Assembly: GCF_002934685.1 (NCBI RefSeq) | Contig: NZ_NKHL01000074.1 | Coordinates: forward strand, 1 to 33,324 | Source of the DNA: Pseudomonas bohemica | GTDB lineage: Bacteria; Pseudomonadota; Gammaproteobacteria; Pseudomonadales; Pseudomonadaceae | Length of the DNA stretch: 33,324 bases | Direction: 5' to 3' | Shown: positions 6,839 through 16,126 of the stretch, piece after piece | Layout of the letters: every line of letters begins with the position of its first letter | How positions within the stretch are numbered: position 1 is the stretch's first letter | The notes under the pieces: generated by a model | Databases searched by the model: none | The model's input: the letters and a program-made list of their open reading frames with translations, nothing else | Told to the model about the DNA's origin: nothing | Translations under genes and position numbers: made by a program

Positions 6839-9800
6839 CAAGGCAGCGTCGACAGCGGAACGCGGTACAGCGCATCACCCGGCTCGGCATTGCCGAAGCG
6901 GACCCAATTGGCGAGATCATTGTGGAAAGTTTCGTAGAGGCGGATTTTCGAATCCAGCTCGTCGATAAAATCTTCCTGCTCGGCCACACTCAGCGATAGC
7001 CAGAGATCCTGGGTCATGCTCAGGGATTTGCTGCGATACGGCAGACCCTCCAGGTATTCGCCCAACACGCCGCTCTGGGCGAGATTGCCGCCCTTGCGCA
7101 GGGCCGATGGATCGCGACTCATGTAGGCACTGGCGCTGGCGATTTCCTGGAAAAAATCCTTGGGCGAAGTCTGGGTCTTGCGTGCGGCATCCACGATGAG
7201 TTTGAGCGACTGTTGCAGGTCGTTGAGCTGCAATTTGCTCAGCATCACACACACCTGAAATTGGGGCAGTGTCGGGTTGGTCAGGTCGCGGTCGGCGGTC
7301 CAGGCGCTGACCAGCCGAGGGGCGCGAACCCCTGACTGCTGACCGAGAAAATCCATGCGCATCGCATAACCAATAGCCGCCGATTTGTCGGCCACGCTTG
7401 GCGCGGCAGAAAGCGTTGGGGCAACTTGTGGCTGATTGCTGCGCACCTGATGCACCAGATCGGCAAACACCGAGCCGATCTCGGAGACCCGTTCGCCAAA
7501 CTTTTGCACGTCGCCACCCGGTACCGGCACGTACAGATCGCCGATTTGCGGGTTCGCGTCAGCGGTCAGGGTGCGGTATTGCTGCTCGGCAAACGCGTGG
7601 TTCTTCTTGCCGGCATCGGTTTTCAGGTGCAGCGCGTAGATCTTGATCTGCTTGCCCAGCGCCGCCTGACGCACCTCGGCTTCATTCATTTGAGTACTGC
7701 TGTAGGGGTCGTTCTTGCGCAGGGAACCGGCGTCACTGACCAGCAGAATCAAACGCCCGCCATAGCCCGACCAGTCCATGCCGTTGACGGCCTGCATCAC
7801 CCCGGCGAAGGCGTCTTCGTTGAAGGAATGACTGGACACGTTGGTGGCCTTGACCTGCCGCGCCAATTCCAGAAAGCGCTGCGGGTCGCGCCCCTGCTCG
7901 AGGGTGATCAGCGTCTTGCTCAGGTATTCCAGCCCTGGCGTCTTGCTGACGTTGTTGCGAAAGCCCACCAGGCCAAAGCTGACGTTGTCCAGTTCACCTC
8001 GCCTACCGATTTGGTTCTGCAGTTCGGCGATGACATCGCGCACTTGATCGATGTAGGGCTGCATCGACACAGAGGTATCCACGACCAACACGACGCCCGT
8101 GCGGAAGGCATCCTTGTTGGCAGCCTTGATCTGCTCGCCGGAAGCTGTGCGCTGAGGCGTGTTTCCGGGGTCGATTGACGCAACGTTGAGTAACTGGACC
8201 GGTTGGCCATTCTGGTCGAAGGTCTCTTTGGCGTCGAAGATCGGCAGCAGGTAGAACTGATTCTGCGGAACGGCGCTCGCGGCGGGCTCAAGGGCCAGCA
8301 CCTGATGGCTGTCATCGGCGTTCTTCTGAGCATCGAGCAGCAGTTTTTTCGCCGCTGCCGGGTCGTTCAACAGTTTTTCCAGCTGGCTTGGCTCGCGCAT
8401 GAACATCGCAGGTGAACGCCCGGAACGCTCGCTGAATTTCAGCACCAGGCTCTGCTTCCAGTCACTGACCTGATCGGCCGGCAGCCAGCCATCGCTATGG
8501 CCGTCACTGCCCGTACCGACGCGCAACCATTCACTGCCGTTCACGCGCTTGCGCTGGTAGACATACAACACCGAAAACGCAGGAAGCATCTGCTCCCCTG
8601 TTGCGCCTGCATCACTGGAAAGCTTCGCGTCGGGTTTGCTCAGCACGCGCTGGAACAGAGTCTTTTTGTTTGCCATCAACAGCGGGCGATCGCCGCCATC
8701 TGCGTCCGCGTCCGGCGTTTGAACAACGTTTGTAGCGGCCGGTGCGCTGTCAGACTTGCCTGGAGCCGTGCCGACGGTATTGGCCTTACTCGCCATCGCA
8801 GTGGTGGCGAAGGACGTCGAAGCCGCGGCGGGCTTGTCGTCGCTTAGCCACCAATAGCCTCCGATACCCAGACCAAGCGCCGCCGCGACAGCGACACCCA
8901 GCAGCGCCAGAACCGGGCCTTTGCGCTGCTCCGATTTATTCGATGTTTCAGGCGCCGCCGTGGCCGCAGGCACAGACTGCGCAGGGGGTAAATCAGGGAT
9001 TTCGATGGAGACCGGTGTCAGGCCGCCCAAATTGTCTTTAGAGCTCGACTCAAGGTCAAAATCCGCAGGCGGTAACGGCAGCGAGCGAATCTGCGTTGCA
9101 TCGATATTGTCAGGCGGCAGGTTATCCAGCGCCGCAATCAGCTCGGCGGCATTGGCAAAGCGCTCGTCGCGGTCCTTGGCCAGCAATTTGGTGAGGATGT
9201 GCTGGTAGCGACCATGATGGATCGGCAGTTCCGGCAAGGGCTCGGTAAGGTGGGCCAATGCGGTGGAAAGCGCGTCGGTGCCGTTGTAGGGCAGCTTTCC
9301 GACGAGCATTTCGTAGAGCACCACGCCCAGTGCGTACAGGTCAGCACGGCCATCGATTTCCAGCCCGCGTGCCTGCTCCGGACTCATGTAGCTCGGCGTG
9401 CCGACGGCGAAACCGGCCTGGGTGAACTGCGTGCGATCGTCCAGCGATTTGGCGATACCAAAGTCCGACAACACGGCCGAACCGTTGGCTCGGAACAGAA
9501 TGTTGGCGGGCTTCACGTCGCGGTGCACCAGCCCCTGCGCATGGGCGTAACCCAGCGCCGACGCGATCTGGCGAATATACGTCAGGCCCTGCTCGGCGCT
9601 CATGCCCGCGGCGACTCGCTCCTTGAGCGTGCCGTTGGGCAGGTATTCCATGGCCATGTAATACAGGTTGCCGACATTGCCGATGTCGTGGATGGTGACG
9701 GTGTGAGGGTGCGACAGGCGCGCCAGGGTCTTGCCCTCGCGCAGAAAACGCTCGCAGAACGTCGAGTCGGCCGCCAAAGCCGCCGCCATGATCTTCAGCG

Positions 9801-9903
9801 CGACCTTGCGCTCCAGCGAGCGTTGCGTGGCGAGATAGACGGTGGCCATGGCGCCTTCGCCAATCTCGCCTTCTATATCGAATCCGGGAATCTGTATGTC
9901 CAT
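6838..9903 (-). CDS. ppkA: PpkA, membrane Ser/Thr protein kinase of the T6SS, 1021 aa
   Basis: A Hanks-type kinase domain fills residues 8-265, with glycine loop GEGAMATVY (15-23), catalytic Lys37, HRDVKPAN with Asp129 and Asn134, and DFG at 147-149. A Pro/Ala-rich linker leads to one membrane helix at about 330-352. The large periplasmic part holds an SH3-like stretch (about 440-490) and a von Willebrand A domain whose MIDAS motif DTSVS spans 609-613 (Asp609, Ser611, Ser613). All kinase residues needed for activity are present. In the H1 system PpkA dimerises on a periplasmic signal and phosphorylates Fha to trigger assembly. It starts 9 bases after pppA with only a weak ribosome-binding site, so coupling to pppA is likely. 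Confidence 0.95.
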   Translation of the reverse strand: MDIQIPGFDIEGEIGEGAMATVYLATQRSLERKVALKIMAAALAADSTFCERFLREGKTLARLSHPHTVTIHDIGNVGNLYYMAMEYLPNGTLKERVAAGMSAEQGLTYIRQIASALGYAHAQGLVHRDVKPANILFRANGSAVLSDFGIAKSLDDRTQFTQAGFAVGTPSYMSPEQARGLEIDGRADLYALGVVLYEMLVGKLPYNGTDALSTALAHLTEPLPELPIHHGRYQHILTKLLAKDRDERFANAAELIAALDNLPPDNIDATQIRSLPLPPADFDLESSSKDNLGGLTPVSIEIPDLPPAQSVPAATAAPETSNKSEQRKGPVLALLGVAVAAALGLGIGGYWWLSDDKPAAASTSFATTAMASKANTVGTAPGKSDSAPAATNVVQTPDADADGGDRPLLMANKKTLFQRVLSKPDAKLSSDAGATGEQMLPAFSVLYVYQRKRVNGSEWLRVGTGSDGHSDGWLPADQVSDWKQSLVLKFSERSGRSPAMFMREPSQLEKLLNDPAAAKKLLLDAQKNADDSHQVLALEPAASAVPQNQFYLLPIFDAKETFDQNGQPVQLLNVASIDPGNTPQRTASGEQIKAANKDAFRTGVVLVVDTSVSMQPYIDQVRDVIAELQNQIGRRGELDNVSFGLVGFRNNVSKTPGLEYLSKTLITLEQGRDPQRFLELARQVKATNVSSHSFNEDAFAGVMQAVNGMDWSGYGGRLILLVSDAGSLRKNDPYSSTQMNEAEVRQAALGKQIKIYALHLKTDAGKKNHAFAEQQYRTLTADANPQIGDLYVPVPGGDVQKFGERVSEIGSVFADLVHQVRSNQPQVAPTLSAAPSVADKSAAIGYAMRMDFLGQQSGVRAPRLVSAWTADRDLTNPTLPQFQVCVMLSKLQLNDLQQSLKLIVDAARKTQTSPKDFFQEIASASAYMSRDPSALRKGGNLAQSGVLGEYLEGLPYRSKSLSMTQDLWLSLSVAEQEDFIDELDSKIRLYETFHNDLANWVRFGNAEPGDALYRVPLSTLP

Positions 9904-9912
9904 GTTTGGTCT

Positions 9913-10644
9913 TCAGGAGGCTTTGACGACGATGGCCGTGATGTTGTCGGGGGCGCCCCGGGTCAGTCCCAGATGCACGAGGCTGCGAACCACCTGCCAA
10001 GGGTCGGTGTGGCCCAGCACATCGCGAATCTCATGGTCTTCGGCGGTCTTGTTCAGGCCATCGCTGCACAGCAGGTAAGTGTCGCCGGGCAGGATGTCGA
10101 GGTTGATCATGGCCAAGTCCAACGTGTCTTCGACGCCAACGGCGCGCGTGACGATGTTGGCGCGCGGATGCACTCGGGCTTCTGCTTCGCTGAGCAGACC
10201 GCTGTCCTGCAAATCCTGAACGTAACTGTGGTCGCGGGAGATGCCCTCCAGCTCCCCATCACGCAGGCGGTAGAGGCGGCTGTCTCCGGCCCACAGGCAG
10301 GCGCCTTGATCACCATTGATCGCCAGCGTCACAACGGTGCTGCCCATCATGCCGAGGCCGCGTCGACGGGTTTCCTCACGCACCGCCGAATTCACCTCGG
10401 TCAGCGCCGTGCGCAACGCGCGGGTGTAGCTCGACAGGGAATCGGCAGGCAGCGCGCGGCGCAGGCTATCGACGATCAGACTGGCGACATAATCCCCCGC
10501 CGCATGCCCGCCCATGCCATCGGCCACGGCCCACAGACCGTGTTCGGGCAATTCGAGAAAGGCGTCTTCGTTGATCTGCCGCACCATGCCCACGTGGCTG
10601 TAGCTGGCGGAGCGCAATCGACGGTTTTCAGGCAATACAGACAT
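9913..10644 (-). CDS. pppA: PppA, PP2C-family protein phosphatase of the T6SS, 243 aa
   Basis: The protein is a single PP2C domain of the bacterial stand-alone type. Metal-binding motifs are in place: NEDAF (Glu26-Asp27), VADGMGGHAAG (Asp42-Gly43) and a C-terminal CSDGL, plus DNITAIVV near the end. In P. aeruginosa PppA removes phosphate from Fha and opposes PpkA, which allows disassembly and re-aiming of the apparatus. The ATG directly follows the tagF stop codon, with GGAGCG upstream inside tagF. It is soluble and cytoplasmic: no signal peptide or membrane helix is seen. Confidence 0.95.
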   Translation of the reverse strand: MSVLPENRRLRSASYSHVGMVRQINEDAFLELPEHGLWAVADGMGGHAAGDYVASLIVDSLRRALPADSLSSYTRALRTALTEVNSAVREETRRRGLGMMGSTVVTLAINGDQGACLWAGDSRLYRLRDGELEGISRDHSYVQDLQDSGLLSEAEARVHPRANIVTRAVGVEDTLDLAMINLDILPGDTYLLCSDGLNKTAEDHEIRDVLGHTDPWQVVRSLVHLGLTRGAPDNITAIVVKAS

Positions 10645-11298
10645 CTAGATCGACGCTCCTTGTCCCAGCAGGTAGCTGCCGAATTCGGCGGCGTCAGGCA
10701 GGCCCTGACAGCGCAGCAGGCCGGGCGCGATCCGTTCGGAGCCTTTGCCCCACCACACGCTTGCACCCTCGCAGGCGAGTTCAGCCAACACCCGATGGCG
10801 ACTGTCAGGTTCGTTGGCACCCGTGCGCTGCAATCCGGCGAAATGGCTGATTGGCACGCGCTGCGCCGTCGGCAGAAAGCCAAGGCTTGAGACGCTGTCG
10901 TCGAAGGCTGAAAAGTCCGAGTCCTGTTCAAGGGTCGAGAGCATCAGCGCCTCGACTTGCTCGAACCAGTCGTCCGGTGCGCTGATCAGCGCCGCCAGCG
11001 ACTGATCGGGCCCGATGGTCTGCGCGAGGGTCAGCGGAAAATAGCGCCCGACCCGGTCGATGCTCGGCATCAGCACGCCAACCACCGCGTCCGAGCCGCA
11101 CACACCCGCCGCCAGCGCAAAGCGCCACAGCGGGCTGACCAGATACACATTCAGCCAGTCCTCGCCCAGTTGCTGCTGGCTGACGTGCAGTCCCGCCGCC
11201 AGCCAGGTGTCCCAAGGTTGAATGAAGCTTTGCGGCAGGCCACGGCTGACGAAATCGCCGCGACTGGCCAATTTGCCGTAGAAACCCAGCGTCGTCAT
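10645..11298 (-). CDS. tagF: TagF, post-translational T6SS repressor, 217 aa
   Basis: The start at 11298 (MTTLGFYGKLASRGDFVSR) overlaps the tssM stop as ATGA. A longer frame to 11565 is only a shadow of tssM. The N-terminal GFYGKLPARGDFV-like motif followed by WDTWLAAGL, and the SPLWRFAL and SIDRVGRYFPLT segments, are characteristic of the TagF/ImpM family. In the H1 system TagF holds Fha inactive independently of the PpkA/PppA switch. In some other bacteria TagF is fused to PppA; here they are separate adjacent genes, as in P. aeruginosa. Confidence 0.93.
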   Translation of the reverse strand: MTTLGFYGKLASRGDFVSRGLPQSFIQPWDTWLAAGLHVSQQQLGEDWLNVYLVSPLWRFALAAGVCGSDAVVGVLMPSIDRVGRYFPLTLAQTIGPDQSLAALISAPDDWFEQVEALMLSTLEQDSDFSAFDDSVSSLGFLPTAQRVPISHFAGLQRTGANEPDSRHRVLAELACEGASVWWGKGSERIAPGLLRCQGLPDAAEFGSYLLGQGASI

Positions 11299-14200
11299 AA
11301 CCGCTCCGGCAGGCTGAAACCGCTCAGCACGCGGCTCTTGAACGGATTGAAGGCGCTGTTGGCGCGCAACTCGTAGGAAATGCTGGCGTTGTCGACCCGC
11401 AGACGCAGGTTGAAACGATCGGGCGAGCCCCCGGCCACCAGATCCGACTGTTCGAGCAAACGGAACCACGCCCACGGGCCATCCAACGTGATCCCCGAGC
11501 GACCGCTGGCTGCAGGCGGCGAAATCGACAGGCGCACCACGCCGATGCTGCCGGGGTTCGGCCACTGCATGGCTACCGGGCGACTCGGGCCGTGGTCGTA
11601 GCTGATCTGCTGCCCGTCGAGGTCCAGCAGGAACTGGGTGATCGACGCGTCCATCGCCACCGGCTTGAGTTCGAAGCGCACGGTCGGTTGCACGCCGCCG
11701 GCGCGGAAGAACGCATCGCGAATCGCCGCTGCACGCTGAAAGGTCTGCAACACAGAAGCGTTGATCCCCAGCTTCTGCGCCGCGCCGGGCTGCCAGCGCC
11801 AGGCCGATGCCGAGGTGTCGACGTAACTTTGCAAATACTTGCGGAAGTAATTGTCCATCACCCCGCCAACGCCGAAGAACTGGCCGAAGTCATCGAGGGT
11901 GGCATCCCGTGCGCTACCAGGCGCCAGTGGATATCGACCGCTCAACGACTGCCGATAGACGTTGACTACGTCGCTGACCCAGGCAGCGTTCAACTGATTG
12001 CGCACCCCGCCCATCATCGTATTGGTGGTCGAACTCACCACCGACCTCACCAGACTCTGCACGACAGGTGGCTCGCGGTCGGCATTCAGATTGACCCGGG
12101 CCGCAGCCGCGCTCGCGGAGTTCTTCGCCTCGCCCAGCAACGCATCGCCGCTGGCGCCGACCATCGCGCTGACCTGCACATACAGCGCGTTCATGTCCGC
12201 AAGCAGACCATCGATGGCCGCAGGCTCACCCTCGCCCTTGCTGACGAATGCGTTGAGTTCGGCGAAGTGCGCGCTGACCGGATCTTCCGCGGCCGCAGGC
12301 ACGGCCGCGTTACTGACCTGTTCCTGACCGAGGATCGAACCCAGTCGCTGCTTGAGCTGATCGACACCGCCCTCGACCTTCTTGCCCTGCTCGGCCAGCA
12401 GCTTGTCTTCCTGTTGCAGATTGGTTTCCCTGGCGACAGCAACCAACAGTTTTTTCAGCGGCGAGGTCGGCCCGGAAATCACCCGTAACACGTCAGCGGC
12501 CTGAGCCACGTTGGTGATGGGCACGAAATCGATGTCGGCGAGCAGCGCGTCCCACTGGCGCTGGTAGTCCTGGAAATACAGCCGGCGCACCTCTACGGCG
12601 AGACTGGCGACGTTCTGCTGATCGGCGCGGTCCAGTCCCAGTACCCATTGCTCTTCAGCCAGCGTGCCAGCCTGGCTCAGGCTCATGGCCAAAAACGCCT
12701 CGCGGTAGCCCTTGGCGGTGAAGAAACCACTCAGCGGATCGCCCAGCGGCTTTCCGCTCTTGCGGGCGAATACCAGCGCGGCGTCACGACCCGCTGCTTC
12801 GGTCACCCGGAAATCAGTCACGCTCTCGGGCAGCTTTTGTCGCTTGACCCGGTCGTACACCCGCTGGGCCACCGGCAGTTGCTGCAATTGTCGGCGCAGA
12901 TCGTCGATCAGCCGCTGGTCCAGACGCGCATTGGGCGGATGACGCTCGAACAGCGCCTGCAAGTGCTCGGCCAATGCCTGACGTTGCTCGGGCGGCAGAT
13001 CGTGGGGCAGGCTCTGGTCCCAGTCCAGTGCGACCCACGCCTTGATGAAGTCCGGGTCGTAGTGCTCGCTGTCGGCGAGCATCAGGTATGCCTTCAGCCC
13101 TTCGTAGAGGAAGTCGGAATTGCCACCGCTGCGCAGCTGTTCTTCGACACGGGTCACCAGACGCGGCGCGAACACGGCGATCAACAGCTTGCGATACACA
13201 CTGCCGGACTCGGCTTCCAGCATGTCGCCCTGATACAGGCCCAGGCCTTGGGACATGCCAGGAGGATCGCCCGCCAGGTTGCGCACGGCGTTGAGCAGCG
13301 GCAGAACCGCCAGAACGTCCCGCTGCGCCGGGCTCAGGCTCTGCACGCTCTGGCCCAGCGGTGCGACCTTCTGATCGACCTGAGCAATGTAGGCCTGATT
13401 GGCGCGATAACTGAGCAACCACAGCGTACTGACCGCCAACACCACTGCGACCGTTGCCACCAACGTCCCACGCGCCAGCCATTTACGTCGGCGTTCGACC
13501 TTGGGATTGATCCCCACTAGCCCGCGCTCGGCGAACGCGACAGCGGTGAACAATTTCTCGATGAAGTAACTGCGGCCGGTGCCGGTCTGCCGGGCCAGAT
13601 GCTGGCGGTCCAGATTCATGCTCTGGGCCATGGCACCGATAAGGCGGTCGATAGGGCTGCCTTCCTGAGTGCCGCTGGTGAAATAGACACCGCGCAGCAA
13701 TGCCCGATCTTCGAACGCGTTGGGCTTGAACACGCCGTCGAGAAAGCCCTGCAGCGTGTCTTTCAGGGCGCCGAACTGCTGCAGGAAACCATAGATCAAA
13801 TCACGCCGCGCCGGGTCGCGCTCCTGCTGCAAACGCTCGACCAGACGCGCATTGAGCCGCTGCTCCAGCAAGACGAATTCGCTGAGGAACGTTGCCAGCG
13901 GGCCGTCGGCATTCTTGCCATCGTCGATGGCGAAGGTCATGCCCCACACCTGCGCGCGTTCTTCCTTGCTCAAGGCATCGAAGAACTCCATGAAGCCGGG
14001 TACCAGATCGAGCTTGGTGAGCATGACGTAGATTGGGAAGCGCACGCCAAGCTGGCTGTACAGCTCCTGGATCCGCGCGCGAATCGCTGCAGCGTGGGCC
14101 GCGCGTTCAGCTTCACTGCCCAGCAACAGATCGGACAGGCTGATGGCAATGAATGCGCCGTCGATAGGACGGCGGGAGCGCTGGGTTCTCAGCAGATCGA

Positions 14201-14798
14201 GAAAGCCGAGCCAGGCGGCTTTGTCGACTTGAGCATGGCTGTCCTGCGTGGTGTAACGGCCAGCGGTATCGAGCAAGACCGCTTCGTCCGTGAACCACCA
14301 GTCGCAGTTGCGCGTACCACCAACACCACGAATCGCACCCGCCCCCATCTGAGCAGCCAGTGGAAAATGCAGCCCGGAGTTGATCAGTGCCGTGGTCTTG
14401 CCCGAACCCGGCGGGCCAATGATCACGTACCACGGCAGCTCGTAAAGATTGCGACGCTCGTCTCCGCCCAGGCGGGCTTTCTTCAACAGTTTGAGAGCGT
14501 CATCCATACGCTGACGCAAGGTCGCCAGCTCCTCGGCGGTGGCGACGCTGGCAGGGTCCGGCGCAGTTTCGGCCGCCAGGCTTTCCATGACCTTCGCAGC
14601 ATGTCGACGCGCCTGAATGACGCGAAAGACTCGCCAGGCAATCCACGCGACGAACAGCAGAACGATCAACGCCCAGCGCCGACCGTCGGGCACCAACACG
14701 TCCAGCACCGGACCGACAAACCAGATGATCAGGCTCAGCGCGATCAGGCCCAGAACCGGCACGACCCAGCGAATGACAAAACCGAAAAACGCCTTCAC
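11295..14798 (-). CDS. tssM: TssM (IcmF), inner-membrane ATP/GTP-binding component, 1167 aa
   Basis: The start codon is GTG at 14798, overlapping the tssL stop as GTGA and preceded by a GGAGGGGG run. Two N-terminal helices (about residues 10-30 and 42-60) precede a cytoplasmic NTPase domain with Walker A GPPGSGKT at 128-135. A third helix at about 440-460 leads to the large periplasmic domain, which in the family contacts the TssJ lipoprotein and spans to the outer membrane. The Walker motif is intact, unlike in some TssM proteins. The length is normal for the family. Confidence 0.96.
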   Translation of the reverse strand: MKAFFGFVIRWVVPVLGLIALSLIIWFVGPVLDVLVPDGRRWALIVLLFVAWIAWRVFRVIQARRHAAKVMESLAAETAPDPASVATAEELATLRQRMDDALKLLKKARLGGDERRNLYELPWYVIIGPPGSGKTTALINSGLHFPLAAQMGAGAIRGVGGTRNCDWWFTDEAVLLDTAGRYTTQDSHAQVDKAAWLGFLDLLRTQRSRRPIDGAFIAISLSDLLLGSEAERAAHAAAIRARIQELYSQLGVRFPIYVMLTKLDLVPGFMEFFDALSKEERAQVWGMTFAIDDGKNADGPLATFLSEFVLLEQRLNARLVERLQQERDPARRDLIYGFLQQFGALKDTLQGFLDGVFKPNAFEDRALLRGVYFTSGTQEGSPIDRLIGAMAQSMNLDRQHLARQTGTGRSYFIEKLFTAVAFAERGLVGINPKVERRRKWLARGTLVATVAVVLAVSTLWLLSYRANQAYIAQVDQKVAPLGQSVQSLSPAQRDVLAVLPLLNAVRNLAGDPPGMSQGLGLYQGDMLEAESGSVYRKLLIAVFAPRLVTRVEEQLRSGGNSDFLYEGLKAYLMLADSEHYDPDFIKAWVALDWDQSLPHDLPPEQRQALAEHLQALFERHPPNARLDQRLIDDLRRQLQQLPVAQRVYDRVKRQKLPESVTDFRVTEAAGRDAALVFARKSGKPLGDPLSGFFTAKGYREAFLAMSLSQAGTLAEEQWVLGLDRADQQNVASLAVEVRRLYFQDYQRQWDALLADIDFVPITNVAQAADVLRVISGPTSPLKKLLVAVARETNLQQEDKLLAEQGKKVEGGVDQLKQRLGSILGQEQVSNAAVPAAAEDPVSAHFAELNAFVSKGEGEPAAIDGLLADMNALYVQVSAMVGASGDALLGEAKNSASAAAARVNLNADREPPVVQSLVRSVVSSTTNTMMGGVRNQLNAAWVSDVVNVYRQSLSGRYPLAPGSARDATLDDFGQFFGVGGVMDNYFRKYLQSYVDTSASAWRWQPGAAQKLGINASVLQTFQRAAAIRDAFFRAGGVQPTVRFELKPVAMDASITQFLLDLDGQQISYDHGPSRPVAMQWPNPGSIGVVRLSISPPAASGRSGITLDGPWAWFRLLEQSDLVAGGSPDRFNLRLRVDNASISYELRANSAFNPFKSRVLSGFSLPERL

Positions 14799-16120
14799 TC
14801 GACCCCCTCCGCCAACACTGTGATTTCAACCCGTCGATTCTTCGCGCGACCTTCTGCCGTGGCGTTGGAAGCCACAGGCTCAGTGTCGCTGCGCCCTTCG
14901 GCGGAGAAGCGTTCAGGCTGGCCGGTCTTGGCCGCGAGAATTTGCAGCACCTGCTCGGCGCGCGCCTGGGACAGCGCCCAGTTGGAGGGGAAGCGCAGAG
15001 TGGCAATGGGACGGTTGTCGCTGTGACCGGTGACGCGCACCTGACCTTTGACTTTGCGTATGGCGTCGGCGATGCGCAGCATCAATGGCTGGAAGTCATC
15101 GACGATGGTTGCACTGCCCGAAGAGAAAATTTCGTCCCCTCGAATGGTCACCACCGAGCGGTCCACGGCATCTTCCACAGCGACCCGGTTGGCCTTGATG
15201 TCTTCCACCAGGAAGCCTGCCAGACGCGGCCGCTCGATGACTTTGGGCTGCACCACGGCGGGCGTGATTGCCTGCACGGGAATCTCGCCCAGCGCATGAA
15301 TGTTCTTGAATACAGGTTCTGCATCGGAGGCCAGCTTCAGGCGCAGGCCGAACAGCAGCAGAAGCAGCAATGCCAGCCCGATCGCCACGCCCACCCACGG
15401 CGGCATGAACTGCGACAGCCGATCACGCACCACCGTCAACCCGCGCCAGTGCGGCGATAACTCACGCTCGAACTCGCCCCGTGCGCTGCGAATCGCGGCG
15501 CTGGTCCGCTCGCGCAGGGCCTCCAACTGGCTGCGACCGTCGTTCATCACCCGATAACGACCTTCAAAACCCAGGCACATGCACAGGTACAGCAACTCGA
15601 GCAGATACAGACGTTCGCGCGGGCTTTGCAGGCAATGCTCCAGCAGCTGGAAGACCTTCTCGCCACCCCAGGATTCGTTGTGCACGGTGATCAACAGGCT
15701 CTGCTTGCCCCATTCGCTGGTGCTGCCCCAAGGCGTGCTGAGCACCGCTTCGTCCAGCGCGGTACACAGGGCGTAGCGCGCCAGCAGCACGTCATTACGT
15801 GCGACACCCGCGGCCTCAGCGCGCTCTTCGAACTGGCGCAGGTAACCCAGCAACTGCGCACGCAGACTGGCGGGCGCGGGGTGTGCGATGGTGCTGCGCA
15901 GGCGGGTCAACAGCGCCAACAGCGGCCCTGCGGCGGCCTCCAGTGGATTGAGGCCCTGCGCCTGCCCCAAGGGCAGCGGCGCTGCTGGAACCGACAGCGG
16001 CGGAGGTGGCGAATTGGGCTGGGCCGTTGGCTGCGGGCCACGTCCGCCGGGACGCGGCATGAACTGCGTGCGATCGTTTCCCGGCATCGGTGGGTTGAAA
16101 GGTTCGTCGTGGGAAGGCAT
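14795..16120 (-). CDS. tssL: TssL (DotU) with C-terminal OmpA-like peptidoglycan-binding domain, 441 aa
   Basis: A proline-rich cytoplasmic N-terminus (residues 1-60) precedes the DotU domain (about 60-235, with ARYALCTALDEAVLSTPWG). The single membrane helix is at about 240-260. The periplasmic tail holds an OmpA/MotB-type domain at about 325-440, with ATIVDD, VTGHSDNRPI, NWALSQARAEQVL and the closing NRRVEI motif. This is the 'specialised' TssL form that anchors to the cell wall by itself; systems without it use a separate TagL. It lies 6 bases after tssK, with GAGGATAA as ribosome-binding site. Confidence 0.96.
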   Translation of the reverse strand: MPSHDEPFNPPMPGNDRTQFMPRPGGRGPQPTAQPNSPPPPLSVPAAPLPLGQAQGLNPLEAAAGPLLALLTRLRSTIAHPAPASLRAQLLGYLRQFEERAEAAGVARNDVLLARYALCTALDEAVLSTPWGSTSEWGKQSLLITVHNESWGGEKVFQLLEHCLQSPRERLYLLELLYLCMCLGFEGRYRVMNDGRSQLEALRERTSAAIRSARGEFERELSPHWRGLTVVRDRLSQFMPPWVGVAIGLALLLLLLFGLRLKLASDAEPVFKNIHALGEIPVQAITPAVVQPKVIERPRLAGFLVEDIKANRVAVEDAVDRSVVTIRGDEIFSSGSATIVDDFQPLMLRIADAIRKVKGQVRVTGHSDNRPIATLRFPSNWALSQARAEQVLQILAAKTGQPERFSAEGRSDTEPVASNATAEGRAKNRRVEITVLAEGVE

Positions 16121-16126
16121 CGCCGT

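Noticed and set aside
9199..10890. 563-aa plus-strand open frame antisense to ppkA, pppA and tagF
   Set aside because: It crosses three certain genes and has the composition of reversed coding sequence.
13599..15026. 475-aa plus-strand open frame antisense to tssM and tssL
   Set aside because: Both sense genes are certain, and the antisense protein reads as low-quality His/Gln/Arg-rich sequence; a shadow frame.
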